A DNA stretch of 35,340 bases. Source: an uncultured Oscillospiraceae bacterium (GTDB lineage Bacteria > Bacillota > Clostridia > Oscillospirales > Oscillospiraceae). Position 1 is the stretch's first letter; every line of letters begins with the position of its first letter. Shown here one piece after another: positions 24,925 to 32,879 of this stretch. The notes below the pieces were generated by a model. It worked only from the letters and a program-made list of their open reading frames with translations, made no database searches and was not told where the DNA came from. The stretch covers positions 1 through 35,340 of the forward strand of contig CAKUMO010000024.1 in NCBI GenBank assembly GCA_934667815.1. Direction: 5' to 3'. The position numbers and the translations under genes are program-made.

Positions 24925-25883
24925 GCGTCCAGATCGCGGTAGGGATACAGGCGTTCCCAGCGTCCGGTATCTTGATTGAGATATACGCTGCTGCGGTGTC
25001 GGTCGAGCAGGCGCACGATGTGATAGACATCGATCCAGATTTCGCTGTCACATTCCTTTTGGCTTTCGTCAAAGACCAGCTCCAGACCGAAGTGCAGATG
25101 GACGACTTCAATATTGTTGGTGTTTTCCTGATCGGAGTAGCCTGTCCTGCCCATGAAGCCGATGAGATCGCCCGCGTTGACGTGCTGCCCCTCGGTAAGT
25201 CCGGGTGCGTAGGGAGAATCCTTGCGCAGATGGGCGTAGTAATAGTAGCGCAGGCGATCGTCCGAGCGGATGCCGATGCGCCAGCCGCCGTAGCGGTTCC
25301 AGCCCAGCGCCTCGACCGTGCCGCCCTCGACCGCGACGATGGGCGTGCCGAGCGCACCGAGCAGGTCGTTTCCCAAGTGCCGCCGCGCGAAGCCGAAGCT
25401 GCGTCCTGCGCCGAAGTCGTCGTAGTGCGCATAGCCATAGCCCGCCGCAATCGGGGAGAAGGCCTTCAGTCCATAGGCAGGAACCCACTCCGTTTCGCCG
25501 TTTTCGCGCCGGACTTGGATGGCATAACTTCCCACGAGGCCGCCAAGCGCGGCGTGGTAGGCTTCATGGTAATAGGAATAATACTTGAACTGCTCACCCA
25601 GAAGCTCCTCGGGTGAGCGGTTTTTTCGGAAATCCTTTGCGGCGCGGTCAATGTCCGAAGCTTTCATGCCCTTGCCGCCGCAGCGCGTCGCCGCAAGTGC
25701 AAGAAGATCGATCCAGCAAAGCGGCGGTTCTTCGCCTTGCGAGGCAATGTCCTGCTCGAGCGCGCGCTGCATTGCGCTGTAATCAACGTCAAAATCGACC
25801 CAGCGTATATAGTCGCTCTTGGCCAGCGCGGGCGTTGTCAGGAGCGAGAACACGAGAATACAGAGAAAAATCCTTCTTTTCAC
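24921..25883 (-). CDS. Secreted M23-family metallopeptidase
   Basis: 320 residues from GTG 25883. A signal peptide (KRRIFLCILVFSLLTTPALA) is followed by an extracellular protein whose C-terminal half is an M23/LytM endopeptidase: H169-x3-D173 (RRHLGNDLLG), H218 (YYAHLR) and H262-x-H264 (HLHFG) give the zinc site. It would cut peptidoglycan peptide bridges. GTG 25883 with GAGGTG just upstream was chosen since it gives a clean signal peptide; an ATG at 25928 in frame has no site. The start codon lies in a strong hairpin. Last gene of the dusB-sigma-anti-sigma run. Confidence 0.88.
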   Translation of the reverse strand: MKRRIFLCILVFSLLTTPALAKSDYIRWVDFDVDYSAMQRALEQDIASQGEEPPLCWIDLLALAATRCGGKGMKASDIDRAAKDFRKNRSPEELLGEQFKYYSYYHEAYHAALGGLVGSYAIQVRRENGETEWVPAYGLKAFSPIAAGYGYAHYDDFGAGRSFGFARRHLGNDLLGALGTPIVAVEGGTVEALGWNRYGGWRIGIRSDDRLRYYYYAHLRKDSPYAPGLTEGQHVNAGDLIGFMGRTGYSDQENTNNIEVVHLHFGLELVFDESQKECDSEIWIDVYHIVRLLDRHRSSVYLNQDTGRWERLYPYRDLDA

Positions 25884-25924
25884 ATGCGACACCTCGTGGG
25901 TATTGTGTGAAAAGAAGGATTTTT
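25866..25924 (-). promoter_or_regulatory. 19-bp perfect hairpin covering the M23 start codon
   Basis: The two arms (25866-25884 and 25906-25924) are perfect inverted copies. On the mRNA the ribosome site GAGGTG is in the 21-nt loop and the GTG start is in the 3' arm. It may end anti-sigma transcripts, and in read-through mRNA it would hide the start codon. Confidence 0.75.
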
Positions 25925-25934
25925 TCATGCAGAA

Positions 25935-26768
25935 TTATTCTGAAATCTGCGCGGCCAGCAGCAAGCAGGTCGCATCCTCATCCGGAATGCCGACGGGATA
26001 GAACACCGCGACCTCATAGGAGTCGGTCAGATTGCCGAAAATCTCGTCCAGACGGGAATAAGGGAACGTGTAGGCGTCGACAGATGCGGCAGTGCTCTCA
26101 AGCGCGGCCTGAATGTTCTCGGTCATGGGCGCGGAGGGGGAGAGCAGTGAGTTCAAAACACTGGAAAAAAGACTGTTACTCGCATAAGGCAGCGTGGTGA
26201 GCTTGGTCAGCCCGGAAATCGGCGGCTCCTCATACTCATACCAGACGACCATGACGGGCGAAGCAGAATAGTCCATCCCTGCTTGAGAACATTCGTTCGC
26301 GCTCGAGAGCTTCAGACTTTCGGAGGTAAGACCTTTGCTTTCTTCGTCCTCGGCGGGGGCGCATTGAGAAAATTCAATCCCGGCGATATCGGCATCAAAG
26401 TCGCCGTACGCTTCATTTGTGCCGGAGTCATCGGCAGATTTGGCGGCAAACACCGGCAAATTCATCGCACCGAAAACGGCCAAGGCCAGAATTGCGGCGG
26501 AGGCCAGCGTCGCTGCGGGCAGGAAATAACGGTACAGCGGCTTTTTGCGGCGCTTTTTCACGCGTACTTTTGTCATAATTGCGGCGGTCAGATTCTCAGG
26601 CGGCGCAGGAACCTCGGCCAGAAGCCGGTCGGTTTGCTCCAGCTCATTCAGAAGGGCGCGGCAGCGCGGGCAGACATCCAGATGCGCTTGCAGCGCCTGT
26701 TCCTCGGCCTGCGAATTCTGTCCGTCCAGATGACCGCTGAGTAAATTGGTATATTCTTCGCAGTTCAT
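25935..26768 (-). CDS. Anti-sigma factor with zinc-finger (zf-HC2) domain
   Basis: 277 residues. The N-terminal cytoplasmic domain has the ZAS/zf-HC2 motif (HLDVCPRC, about 29-36) that binds a cognate ECF sigma factor; a single membrane segment (AATLASAAILALAVFGAMNL) follows basic residues, and a ~150-residue outside domain ends the protein. It would hold the adjacent sigma factor inactive until an envelope signal. AAAGGAGG precedes its ATG. Encoded directly after the sigma gene. Confidence 0.88.
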   Translation of the reverse strand: MNCEEYTNLLSGHLDGQNSQAEEQALQAHLDVCPRCRALLNELEQTDRLLAEVPAPPENLTAAIMTKVRVKKRRKKPLYRYFLPAATLASAAILALAVFGAMNLPVFAAKSADDSGTNEAYGDFDADIAGIEFSQCAPAEDEESKGLTSESLKLSSANECSQAGMDYSASPVMVVWYEYEEPPISGLTKLTTLPYASNSLFSSVLNSLLSPSAPMTENIQAALESTAASVDAYTFPYSRLDEIFGNLTDSYEVAVFYPVGIPDEDATCLLLAAQISE

Positions 26769-26820
26769 GCACGCGACCTCCTTTCTGATTTAATAGACGC
26801 AGTACGGTTACTTTTGTTCC

Positions 26821-27384
26821 TCATTTGTAATAATTTTTTCGTAATTTTTCTCGTGCACGTGCGAGGCGGGACTTGACGGTACCCTCTTTGATGCCGAGAA
26901 TCTCCGCAATGTCCGTATAGCTCAGATCATTGACCACACGCAGGGTCAAAATCCGGCGGTGCTCCGGCTCCAGCTCCTGCATCGCTGCGTCGAGCTGTGC
27001 CTGCTGTTCGGAAGCCAGAAGCGCTTCCTCCGGCTGTGGCGCGGGATCAACGACCTCAATGCGCTGTTCTTCGCCCTCGGGATCCTCAAAGGTGAGGGGC
27101 ACGGCGGGCTTGCGCCGCGTGTTGCGCAGAAAATCAATGCAGAGATTGGACGCCAGACGGTACAGCCAAGTGGAAAAGGCGGATTTAAATTCAAATTTTT
27201 CCAGATTGCTCCAAGCCTTCAGGAAAACCTCCTGCGTCAGGTCGGCTGCGTCCTCGGGATGATTCGTCATGCGATAAGCCAGCCGGTAGACCTGGGGCTG
27301 ATACAGCAGCACGAGCTGCTCAAACGCGTCCGCATCACCGGCGGCCGCGCGTTTAATGTACTTGATTTCGTCTATGTCGATCAC
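26821..27384 (-). CDS. ECF-family RNA polymerase sigma factor
   Basis: 187 residues. Region 2 (FEQLVLLYQPQVYRLAYRMT, DLTQEVFLKAWSNL, STWLYRLASN) and region 4 (LRVVNDLSYTDIAEILGIKE, GTVKSRLARAREKL) are complete; region 3 is absent, as in ECF (SigW-like) factors. The GTG start overlaps the dusB stop as GTGA, so translation is coupled to dusB; no good independent ribosome site is seen. The partner anti-sigma follows. Confidence 0.93.
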   Translation of the reverse strand: MIDIDEIKYIKRAAAGDADAFEQLVLLYQPQVYRLAYRMTNHPEDAADLTQEVFLKAWSNLEKFEFKSAFSTWLYRLASNLCIDFLRNTRRKPAVPLTFEDPEGEEQRIEVVDPAPQPEEALLASEQQAQLDAAMQELEPEHRRILTLRVVNDLSYTDIAEILGIKEGTVKSRLARAREKLRKNYYK

Positions 27385-28346
27385 CTCAAATCACGCTTGA
27401 TCGCTTTCACGACCGCGTAGACCTCCTCCAGCGTAGAAAGCCGGGAAATCTGATCCTTATAAAACGAACTATGCGCAACTCCGCGCAGATACCACGAAAG
27501 ATGCTTGCGTGCCTCGAGGCACGCAATATGCTCGCCTTTATCATCGGCGGCAAGTTCAATTTGATGCAGAGCCAAGTCCATACGCTCGGAAAGCGCGGGG
27601 CGCTCGGGAATTTCCTGACCGCAGAGAGCGGCAGCAATTTGCCCCAAAAGCCACGGATCACCGAAAGCGGCGCGCCCGACCATGCAAAGCTGTGCGCCGG
27701 AGTGTGCGCGGCAGCGCAGAGCGGCCTCTGGAGAGTCAATGTCGCCATTTGCGACCACGGGAATGTGGACGCAGGCGCATACCTCGCGGATGCGATCCCA
27801 GTCCGCGCGGCCGGAATAGAGCATGGTTTTGGTGCGGGCGTGGACAGCGATGGCATCCGCGCCGTTTTCCGCAGCGATGCGGGCAAGCACGGGCGCATTG
27901 ATGCTGCCGCGGTCCCAGCCGAGGCGCATTTTGACCGTGACGGGCACACTGACTGCGTCCTTGACTGCGCGGATGATGCGACCAGCAAGCGCGGTGTCCT
28001 TCATCAGGGCGCAGCCGTCGCCGTTATTGACGATTTTTGGCATGGGGCAGCCCATGTTCAGGTCGATAAAATCACAGCCGGAGTATTCCAGCGCCAGCAC
28101 GGCGGCCTGCGCCATGATCTCCGGCTCGTTGCCGAAAAGCTGTGCGCCGCAGAGAGAACCCGTGTTTTTGCGCAGGAGGCTTCGGCTTTTTTTGTCCTGA
28201 TAGACGAGCGCACGGGAGGAGACCATTTCCGTGACCGTGACGCCGGCGCCAAGGCCCGCGCAGACGGTGCGAAAGGCGTAATCCGTGACGCCCGCCATGG
28301 GGGCAAGCACAACCGGCGATGCCAGCTCTTTGCCGAAAAGCTCCAA
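27381..28346 (-). CDS. dusB: tRNA-dihydrouridine synthase (DusB type)
   Basis: 321 residues from TTG 28346, chosen because GGGAGAG lies 7-8 nt upstream and the protein then begins LELFGKELASPVVLAPMAGV; the frame is open much further upstream without homologous sequence. FMN-binding TIM barrel: LAPMAGVTD, NMGCPMPKIV with the catalytic Cys, VTVKMRLGWD, AIAVHARTK, VVANGDI and VGRAAFGDPW. It reduces uridines in the tRNA D-loop. It heads the sigma-factor operon. Confidence 0.95.
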   Translation of the reverse strand: MELFGKELASPVVLAPMAGVTDYAFRTVCAGLGAGVTVTEMVSSRALVYQDKKSRSLLRKNTGSLCGAQLFGNEPEIMAQAAVLALEYSGCDFIDLNMGCPMPKIVNNGDGCALMKDTALAGRIIRAVKDAVSVPVTVKMRLGWDRGSINAPVLARIAAENGADAIAVHARTKTMLYSGRADWDRIREVCACVHIPVVANGDIDSPEAALRCRAHSGAQLCMVGRAAFGDPWLLGQIAAALCGQEIPERPALSERMDLALHQIELAADDKGEHIACLEARKHLSWYLRGVAHSSFYKDQISRLSTLEEVYAVVKAIKRDLR

Positions 28347-28380
28347 TCGGTTTCTCTCCCTTCCTCGACCTATCTTATTA

Positions 28381-28409
28381 AGTTTACCATAATTCTGAGG
28401 AAAAGACAA
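28381..28409 (-). promoter_or_regulatory. Promoter of the dusB-sigma-anti-sigma operon
   Basis: Minus strand: TTGTCT (28404-28409), 17-bp spacer, TAAACT (28381-28386). The form is sigma-A-like; no AAC/CGTC ECF-type motif was recognised. Confidence 0.6.
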
Positions 28410-28420
28410 GCATTTATGCA

Positions 28421-28446
28421 AAAAAAGTGACGGGCAGCGGCCCGTC
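28421..28446 (-). terminator. Terminator of the small membrane-protein gene
   Basis: On the minus strand GACGGGC/GCCCGTC (28440-28446 with 28429-28435), loop CGCT, then AC and a run of T (complement of 28421-28426). Confidence 0.8.
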
Positions 28447-28455
28447 GCAGTTTTG

Positions 28456-28722
28456 TCAGAACAGAAAAATGCTGGCCAACCATGCCAAGCCGACCGGCGC
28501 TGCACCGGCCAGCGCCCAAAGAAGTCTCCGCAGCTTCGGATATCGGCGGCGCAAGCCCTGCGCGCAGTAGCGGTCGGCGATGTCCTGTGCCTGTTCCAAC
28601 AGCTCACGCGGGGAAACGCCGCCGGACTCAACCGCGTCCTCTCGCAGAAGAAAGATCGCCTGCTCAAAGAGCTGCGCCTGTGGTTTGACTACAATGACTT
28701 GACGGGAATTGCCTTTTACCAT
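28456..28722 (-). CDS. Small C-terminally anchored membrane protein, unknown
   Basis: 88 residues from ATG 28722 (GGAGGGA at 28728-28734). The N-terminal ~60 residues are soluble and helical (QVIVVKPQAQLFEQAIFLLR), followed by a basic stretch (RRRYPKLRR) and a C-terminal hydrophobic segment (LWALAGAAPVGLAWLASIFLF region). No family recognised. It has its own terminator and is divergent from the EFR1 ferredoxin gene. Confidence 0.65.
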   Translation of the reverse strand: MVKGNSRQVIVVKPQAQLFEQAIFLLREDAVESGGVSPRELLEQAQDIADRYCAQGLRRRYPKLRRLLWALAGAAPVGLAWLASIFLF

Positions 28723-28825
28723 AAAAATCCCTCCTGTTCCGAAGTTTTGACGGAAATAGCGCGGTTCAAACCGCTGCTTGCATTTTATGCGCATTTGTGT
28801 TACTCTCTCGGTGGGAGGGAGCACA

Positions 28826-29569
28826 ATGAAGGGAATTCTCTATTTTTCGTCCACAGGCAACAGCTTGTATCTTGCCAAACGTATTCGGGAGCGTATTCCG
28901 GCGAATATTCTGTATTTGCCGCGTTACGCAGGTGATGGCAGCGAGTTTGACGAGGTGATTCTGGTCACTCCGGTGTATTCCTTCGGCCTGCCGGTACACT
29001 CCTATGACGTTTTACAGAGACTTTGCAATGATGTTCCGCTGACGGTCGTGTTGACCTACGGAGGTGCGACGGGCGGAGCGGAACGTCTTGTTGCCGAGCT
29101 TGCACGGCGCGGCAATAAGAATTTGCGCGGAGTTTACGCGATTCAGATGCCGGAGAATTACACATTGACGTTTACAACACCCAAAATTTACGAAAAGCTA
29201 GTCCTGAGACTTGCGGAGAAGAAGATCGACCGCGTAACCGGTGCGATCTTGCGCGCAGAGCCGCATTTGCCGGCAGAGGGCAGAACGCGAGAGACGCTTT
29301 ATGAAAAGAACAAGTCGAATTGGCATTTGATCGGCCGTGATTTTTCCGCGACGGAGGACTGCATGCAATGCGGCAAGTGCGCCGCGCTCTGCCCGGTTGG
29401 GAATATTGTTCTGGAGAATGGAAAAGTTCGCTTTGGCGACCGCTGTGTCGCCTGTCTCGGCTGCTATCACCGCTGCCCACAGAAGGCCATCGTTTACAAG
29501 CATCGCCGTAAGAAAGACCGCTACATCAATCCAAAGATTCGAGAAGCAGAGATTGGAGAGAACTTTTAA
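28826..29569 (+). CDS. EFR1-family ferredoxin (flavodoxin-like domain plus two 4Fe-4S clusters)
   Basis: 247 residues. The N-terminal flavodoxin-like domain has an FMN-phosphate loop, FSSTGNS (7-13), and VTPVYSFGLP. The C-terminal ferredoxin domain has two cluster motifs: C179-x2-C182-x2-C185-x3-C189-P and C207-x2-C210-x2-C213-x3-C217-P. It fits the EFR1 ferredoxins common in anaerobic Firmicutes, which probably shuttle electrons to unknown partners. ATG 28826 follows GGGAGG. Confidence 0.88.
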   Translation: MKGILYFSSTGNSLYLAKRIRERIPANILYLPRYAGDGSEFDEVILVTPVYSFGLPVHSYDVLQRLCNDVPLTVVLTYGGATGGAERLVAELARRGNKNLRGVYAIQMPENYTLTFTTPKIYEKLVLRLAEKKIDRVTGAILRAEPHLPAEGRTRETLYEKNKSNWHLIGRDFSATEDCMQCGKCAALCPVGNIVLENGKVRFGDRCVACLGCYHRCPQKAIVYKHRRKKDRYINPKIREAEIGENF

Positions 29570-29591
29570 GAATAATGAAGTGCTAAATGAA

Positions 29592-29615
29592 CGCCCACCG
29601 GTTTCCCGGCGGGCG
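29592..29615. terminator. Hairpin between convergent EFR1 and dCMP deaminase genes
   Basis: CGCCC-A-CCGG (29592-29601) pairs with CCGG-C-GGGCG (29606-29615), loop TTTC, one mismatch. No strong T-run on either side, so termination efficiency is uncertain. Confidence 0.4.
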
Positions 29616-29624
29616 TGTGTCGTA

Positions 29625-30119
29625 TTAAGTCTGGAATTCGTTCGGGTCAATAACGGAATCGTCGTTAAAGACCCATTCCTGCACGTTGATAATGTCGTAG
29701 GTGGTCTCGCTGCGGCGGATGACGACCTTTGACAACCCCGCATTGATAATCATGCGGCGGCACATCGGGCAGGGCTGCAAGTTCGAAAGGAGGGTGTCGT
29801 CCGCGACATTCCGCGCGACAATGTACATCGTGCCGCCGATGCACTCGCTGCGTGCTGCGGAGATGATGGCGTTGGTCTCGGCATGGACGCTGCGGCACAG
29901 CTCGTAGCGCTGACCGGAGGGGATGTTCAGCCGGTCACGGATGCAGTAGCCCAGCTCCGAGCAGTTGCTGCGGCCGCGCGGCGCGCCGTTATAGCCGGTG
30001 GAGACGATCTCGTCGTTGCGGACGATGAGTGCGCCATAGGCTGCACGCAGGCAGGTCGAGCGCTCTAGCACGGTCTCCGCAATGTCGAGATAATAATTTT
30101 CCTTGTCGATGCGATTCAT
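29625..30119 (-). CDS. comEB: dCMP deaminase (ComEB-like)
   Basis: 164 residues. A zinc-dependent deaminase converting dCMP to dUMP for thymidylate synthesis. The zinc site and catalytic Glu are seen as H79-A-E81 (SVHAETNAI) and C117-x2-C120 (QPCPMCRRM). GYNGAPRG (42-49) is also typical. ATG 30119 with GGAGG about 10 nt away was preferred over an upstream TTG. Own promoter at 30155-30183. Confidence 0.93.
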   Translation of the reverse strand: MNRIDKENYYLDIAETVLERSTCLRAAYGALIVRNDEIVSTGYNGAPRGRSNCSELGYCIRDRLNIPSGQRYELCRSVHAETNAIISAARSECIGGTMYIVARNVADDTLLSNLQPCPMCRRMIINAGLSKVVIRRSETTYDIINVQEWVFNDDSVIDPNEFQT

Positions 30120-30154
30120 TTGCACCAAGCCTCCAATATGTGGAAGATAGCTGC

Positions 30155-30183
30155 ATTATACACCGATGACTGCAAAAAAGCAA
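30155..30183 (-). promoter_or_regulatory. Promoter of the dCMP deaminase gene
   Basis: Minus strand: TTGCTT (30178-30183), 17-bp spacer, TATAAT (30155-30160). Confidence 0.65.
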
Positions 30184-30264
30184 GCATTTTGCAAATTTTT
30201 GTGGAAAATCACTGTAAAATCGGCTCGAATTTCGCATTCACGCTCCACCAGGGCACCATTTTGC

Positions 30265-31635
30265 TCACAGCTCGCACTTTCCGCGCGGGATGAACTGACC
30301 GCCGCGATCCTGAAGGATCTTTCCTTCCTCCACGGCGAGCGTGCCGCGCAGGTAGACCTTTGCAATGTGACCGGCAATCTCAAAGCCCTCGTAGGGCGCG
30401 TAATCGACGTTTGCGGCCTGGTCGGCGGCGGTGATCTTCGTCGTGCCCTCGGGATCGTAGACAACGATGTCGGCGTCCGCACCGGGTGCGATGCATCCCT
30501 TGCGCGGATATGCGCCGTAGAGCTTCGCGGGCGTTTCGGAGAGAACATCGACCATGCGCTCGGCCGTGATGCGGCCAGCGGCGACGCCATAGGTGTACAG
30601 CAGCACGCCGCGCGTCTCCACACCGGGCATACCGCCGGGGATCTTGGTGAAATCACCGCGCCCGGCATCCTTTTGCGCCAGCGTGAAGCTGCAATGGTCG
30701 GTGGAAACGGTCTGAATCTCGCCGTCCTCCAGCGCGTGCCAGAGCACCTCGTTGTCCAGCCTCTTACGAAGCGGCGGAGCGCAGACGTACTTTGCACCCT
30801 CAAAATCGGGCAGAGAATAGAGAGAATCCTCCAGAAGCAGATAGTGCGGGCAGGTCTCAACAAAGACCTTCTGCCCGGTGGCGCGTGCAGACTCAATCTC
30901 GCGCAGACCGGCGGCAGAGGATAGATGCACGATCACGACGGGAATGTCTGCGACCTTGGCCATTTTCAAAAGACGGCCGACGGCCTCGGCCTCCAGCTCG
31001 GACGGACGGCATTTGGAATGTGAGGCGGGAGAAAGTTCGCCTGCGGCTTTTTTCTCTGCGATGAGCGCATCAATCACACCTGCGTTTTCGCAGTGAACGC
31101 CTGCAATGCCGCCGAGTTTTTTCAGTTCGCGCAGTGCATGGAAAATGTTCTCGTCGCCGATCATCATGGCCGGATACGTCAGATACATTTTAAAGGAGCT
31201 GATGCCCTGCTCGAACATCTTCGGCAGCTCTGCGATGATCTCGTCATTCCAGTCGTCTATTGTCATATGGAAGCTGTAATCGCAGGCTGTGCGGCCGCCG
31301 GCTTTTTTGTGCCAGAGGTCGAGGCCGTATTGCAGCGTTTCGCCCTTGTTCGGGCAGGCAAAGTCGATGACCATGGTCGTGCCGCCGCGCAGCGCAGAAC
31401 GGCCGCCGGTATAGAAATCGTCAGCGGTCGTCGTGTTGCAGACATCAAGGTCAAAATGCGTGTGTGCATCGATAAAGCCGGGGAAGAGCAGCTTGCCCGC
31501 AACGTCGATGACCTCGGCATCCGCGCAGGACAGAGCCGGTGCAACGGCGACGATTTTCTCGCCCTCGATGAGAACGTCTGCGTTCTGACGGCCGGAGGCG
31601 TTGATGACGGTGCCGCCGCGGAGAATTTTTTTCAT
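30265..31635 (-). CDS. hydA: Dihydropyrimidinase (cyclic amidohydrolase)
   Basis: 456 residues from ATG 31635. Amidohydrolase-fold enzyme that opens dihydropyrimidine or hydantoin rings in pyrimidine breakdown. Metal ligands: H58-x-H60 (GFIDAHTHFD), the carbamylated-lysine motif SFKMYLTYP (K149), HCEN, VHLSSA, and STDHCSF with the catalytic Asp. Length is typical. No partner genes of reductive pyrimidine degradation adjoin it, so hydantoinase versus dihydropyrimidinase activity is open. Driven by its own promoter. Confidence 0.92.
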   Translation of the reverse strand: MKKILRGGTVINASGRQNADVLIEGEKIVAVAPALSCADAEVIDVAGKLLFPGFIDAHTHFDLDVCNTTTADDFYTGGRSALRGGTTMVIDFACPNKGETLQYGLDLWHKKAGGRTACDYSFHMTIDDWNDEIIAELPKMFEQGISSFKMYLTYPAMMIGDENIFHALRELKKLGGIAGVHCENAGVIDALIAEKKAAGELSPASHSKCRPSELEAEAVGRLLKMAKVADIPVVIVHLSSAAGLREIESARATGQKVFVETCPHYLLLEDSLYSLPDFEGAKYVCAPPLRKRLDNEVLWHALEDGEIQTVSTDHCSFTLAQKDAGRGDFTKIPGGMPGVETRGVLLYTYGVAAGRITAERMVDVLSETPAKLYGAYPRKGCIAPGADADIVVYDPEGTTKITAADQAANVDYAPYEGFEIAGHIAKVYLRGTLAVEEGKILQDRGGQFIPRGKCEL

Positions 31636-31666
31636 ACCAGACAGCTCCTTTTTTAGTATTAAAATA

Positions 31667-31695
31667 AGTATAGCATCTTCATAATCAGAGTGCAA
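31667..31695 (-). promoter_or_regulatory. Promoter of the dihydropyrimidinase gene
   Basis: Minus strand: TTGCAC (31690-31695), 17-bp spacer, TATACT (31667-31672). Confidence 0.65.
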
Positions 31696-31730
31696 GACTT
31701 TTCTCCTGCGCGGCAAAAACCACCCCGCAC

Positions 31731-31759
31731 TTGACAATCGCGTGCGGTTTGATTATAGT
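31731..31759 (+). promoter_or_regulatory. Promoter of the FemABX / racemase-like operon
   Basis: TTGACA (31731-31736), 17-bp spacer, TATAGT (31754-31759). Confidence 0.8.
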
Positions 31760-31818
31760 ATGATAGAAGGAAACTGAGAATAACTGACGAAAGTATTGAA
31801 CAAAGGACGGTCATTCCA

Positions 31819-32868
31819 TTGGAAATTTTAACGAAAGAACAATATCCCGAATACGAGGAATTTTTGCTGCACAGCGAAAACGGCATGTTCCACCAAAGCC
31901 CGGAATGGGGCCGCGTCAAGAATAAATTCATTACCGAGATTATCGCCGTGCGCGGCGAGGACGGCAAGATCAAGGCCGGCATGCTCGTGCTCATTCGCCC
32001 CATCGTGCTGGGCTACACGCTCATGTACGCGCCGCGCGGCCCGGTCTGCGACCAGCACGATAAGGAAGCACTGGCCGAGATCATGGCGGGCGCCAAGGTG
32101 CTGGCGAAGAAATACAAGAGCTACGCGCTCAAAATGGATCCCAACGTCCGCAAGGATGACGAGGAATTTGTCAGGATCATGCAGTCGCTTGGCGGCAGCT
32201 TTAAGTTTGACGGCAGCGACTTTTCCTCGAGCTTGCAGCCATCGGTTGTGTATATTCTCGACATCGCCGGCAGAACGCCGGACGAGATGTTCATGCACTT
32301 TCCGTATAAGACACGCTATGCGATTCGCAGCGCTGCCAAATTCGGTGTCGAGGTGCGCGAGTGCGGCCGCGAGAGCCTGCCGGAATTCTATGAGATCATG
32401 CAGGAGACCTGTGAGCGCGACCATTTCAGCGTGCGTCCGCTTTCGTATTTCGAGCGGATGTATGACGAGATGGGAGAGCATCTGAAGCTCTACCTCAGCT
32501 ATTACGAGGGCAAAGCCATTTCCGGTGCGATCAACATCACTTACGGCAACCGCAGCCTGCACCTTTACGGTGCAAGCTCCAACAGCCACCGCGACAAAAT
32601 GCCGAACTATGCCATGCAGTGGAAGATGATCTCCACCGCGGCGGCCAACGGCGTGCGCCTGTACGACTTCGGCGGCATTGCCGCTGTCGAGGACGAGTCC
32701 AGCCCGCTCTATGGCCTGTATGTCTTTAAGCGCAAGTTCCGCGGCGAGGTCGTGGAATACGTCGGCGAGATCGAGGTCGTGTTCCGCCCGACGATCAACA
32801 AGCTGCTCGGCTTTGCCTATAATATGCGCCGGAAGATCCTGCGCGGCCCGGCAAGAAAGAAAAAGTAA
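31819..32868 (+). CDS. FemABX-type peptidoglycan aminoacyltransferase
   Basis: 349 residues from TTG 31819. A double-GNAT protein of the FemABX group, which uses aminoacyl-tRNA to add amino acids to the peptidoglycan stem peptide or cross-bridge. Seen: FHQSPEWGRVK, TLMYAPRGPVCD, FPYKTRYAIRSAAKFGVEV (the conserved K-x-R-x-x-I-x-x-A region), and LYDFGGI followed by GLYVFKRKFRGEVVEYVGE. AAAGGA is upstream. It is followed 11 nt later by the racemase-like gene, consistent with a joint cell-wall role. Confidence 0.92.
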   Translation: MEILTKEQYPEYEEFLLHSENGMFHQSPEWGRVKNKFITEIIAVRGEDGKIKAGMLVLIRPIVLGYTLMYAPRGPVCDQHDKEALAEIMAGAKVLAKKYKSYALKMDPNVRKDDEEFVRIMQSLGGSFKFDGSDFSSSLQPSVVYILDIAGRTPDEMFMHFPYKTRYAIRSAAKFGVEVRECGRESLPEFYEIMQETCERDHFSVRPLSYFERMYDEMGEHLKLYLSYYEGKAISGAINITYGNRSLHLYGASSNSHRDKMPNYAMQWKMISTAAANGVRLYDFGGIAAVEDESSPLYGLYVFKRKFRGEVVEYVGEIEVVFRPTINKLLGFAYNMRRKILRGPARKKK

Positions 32869-32879
32869 GGAAAAGCGAT

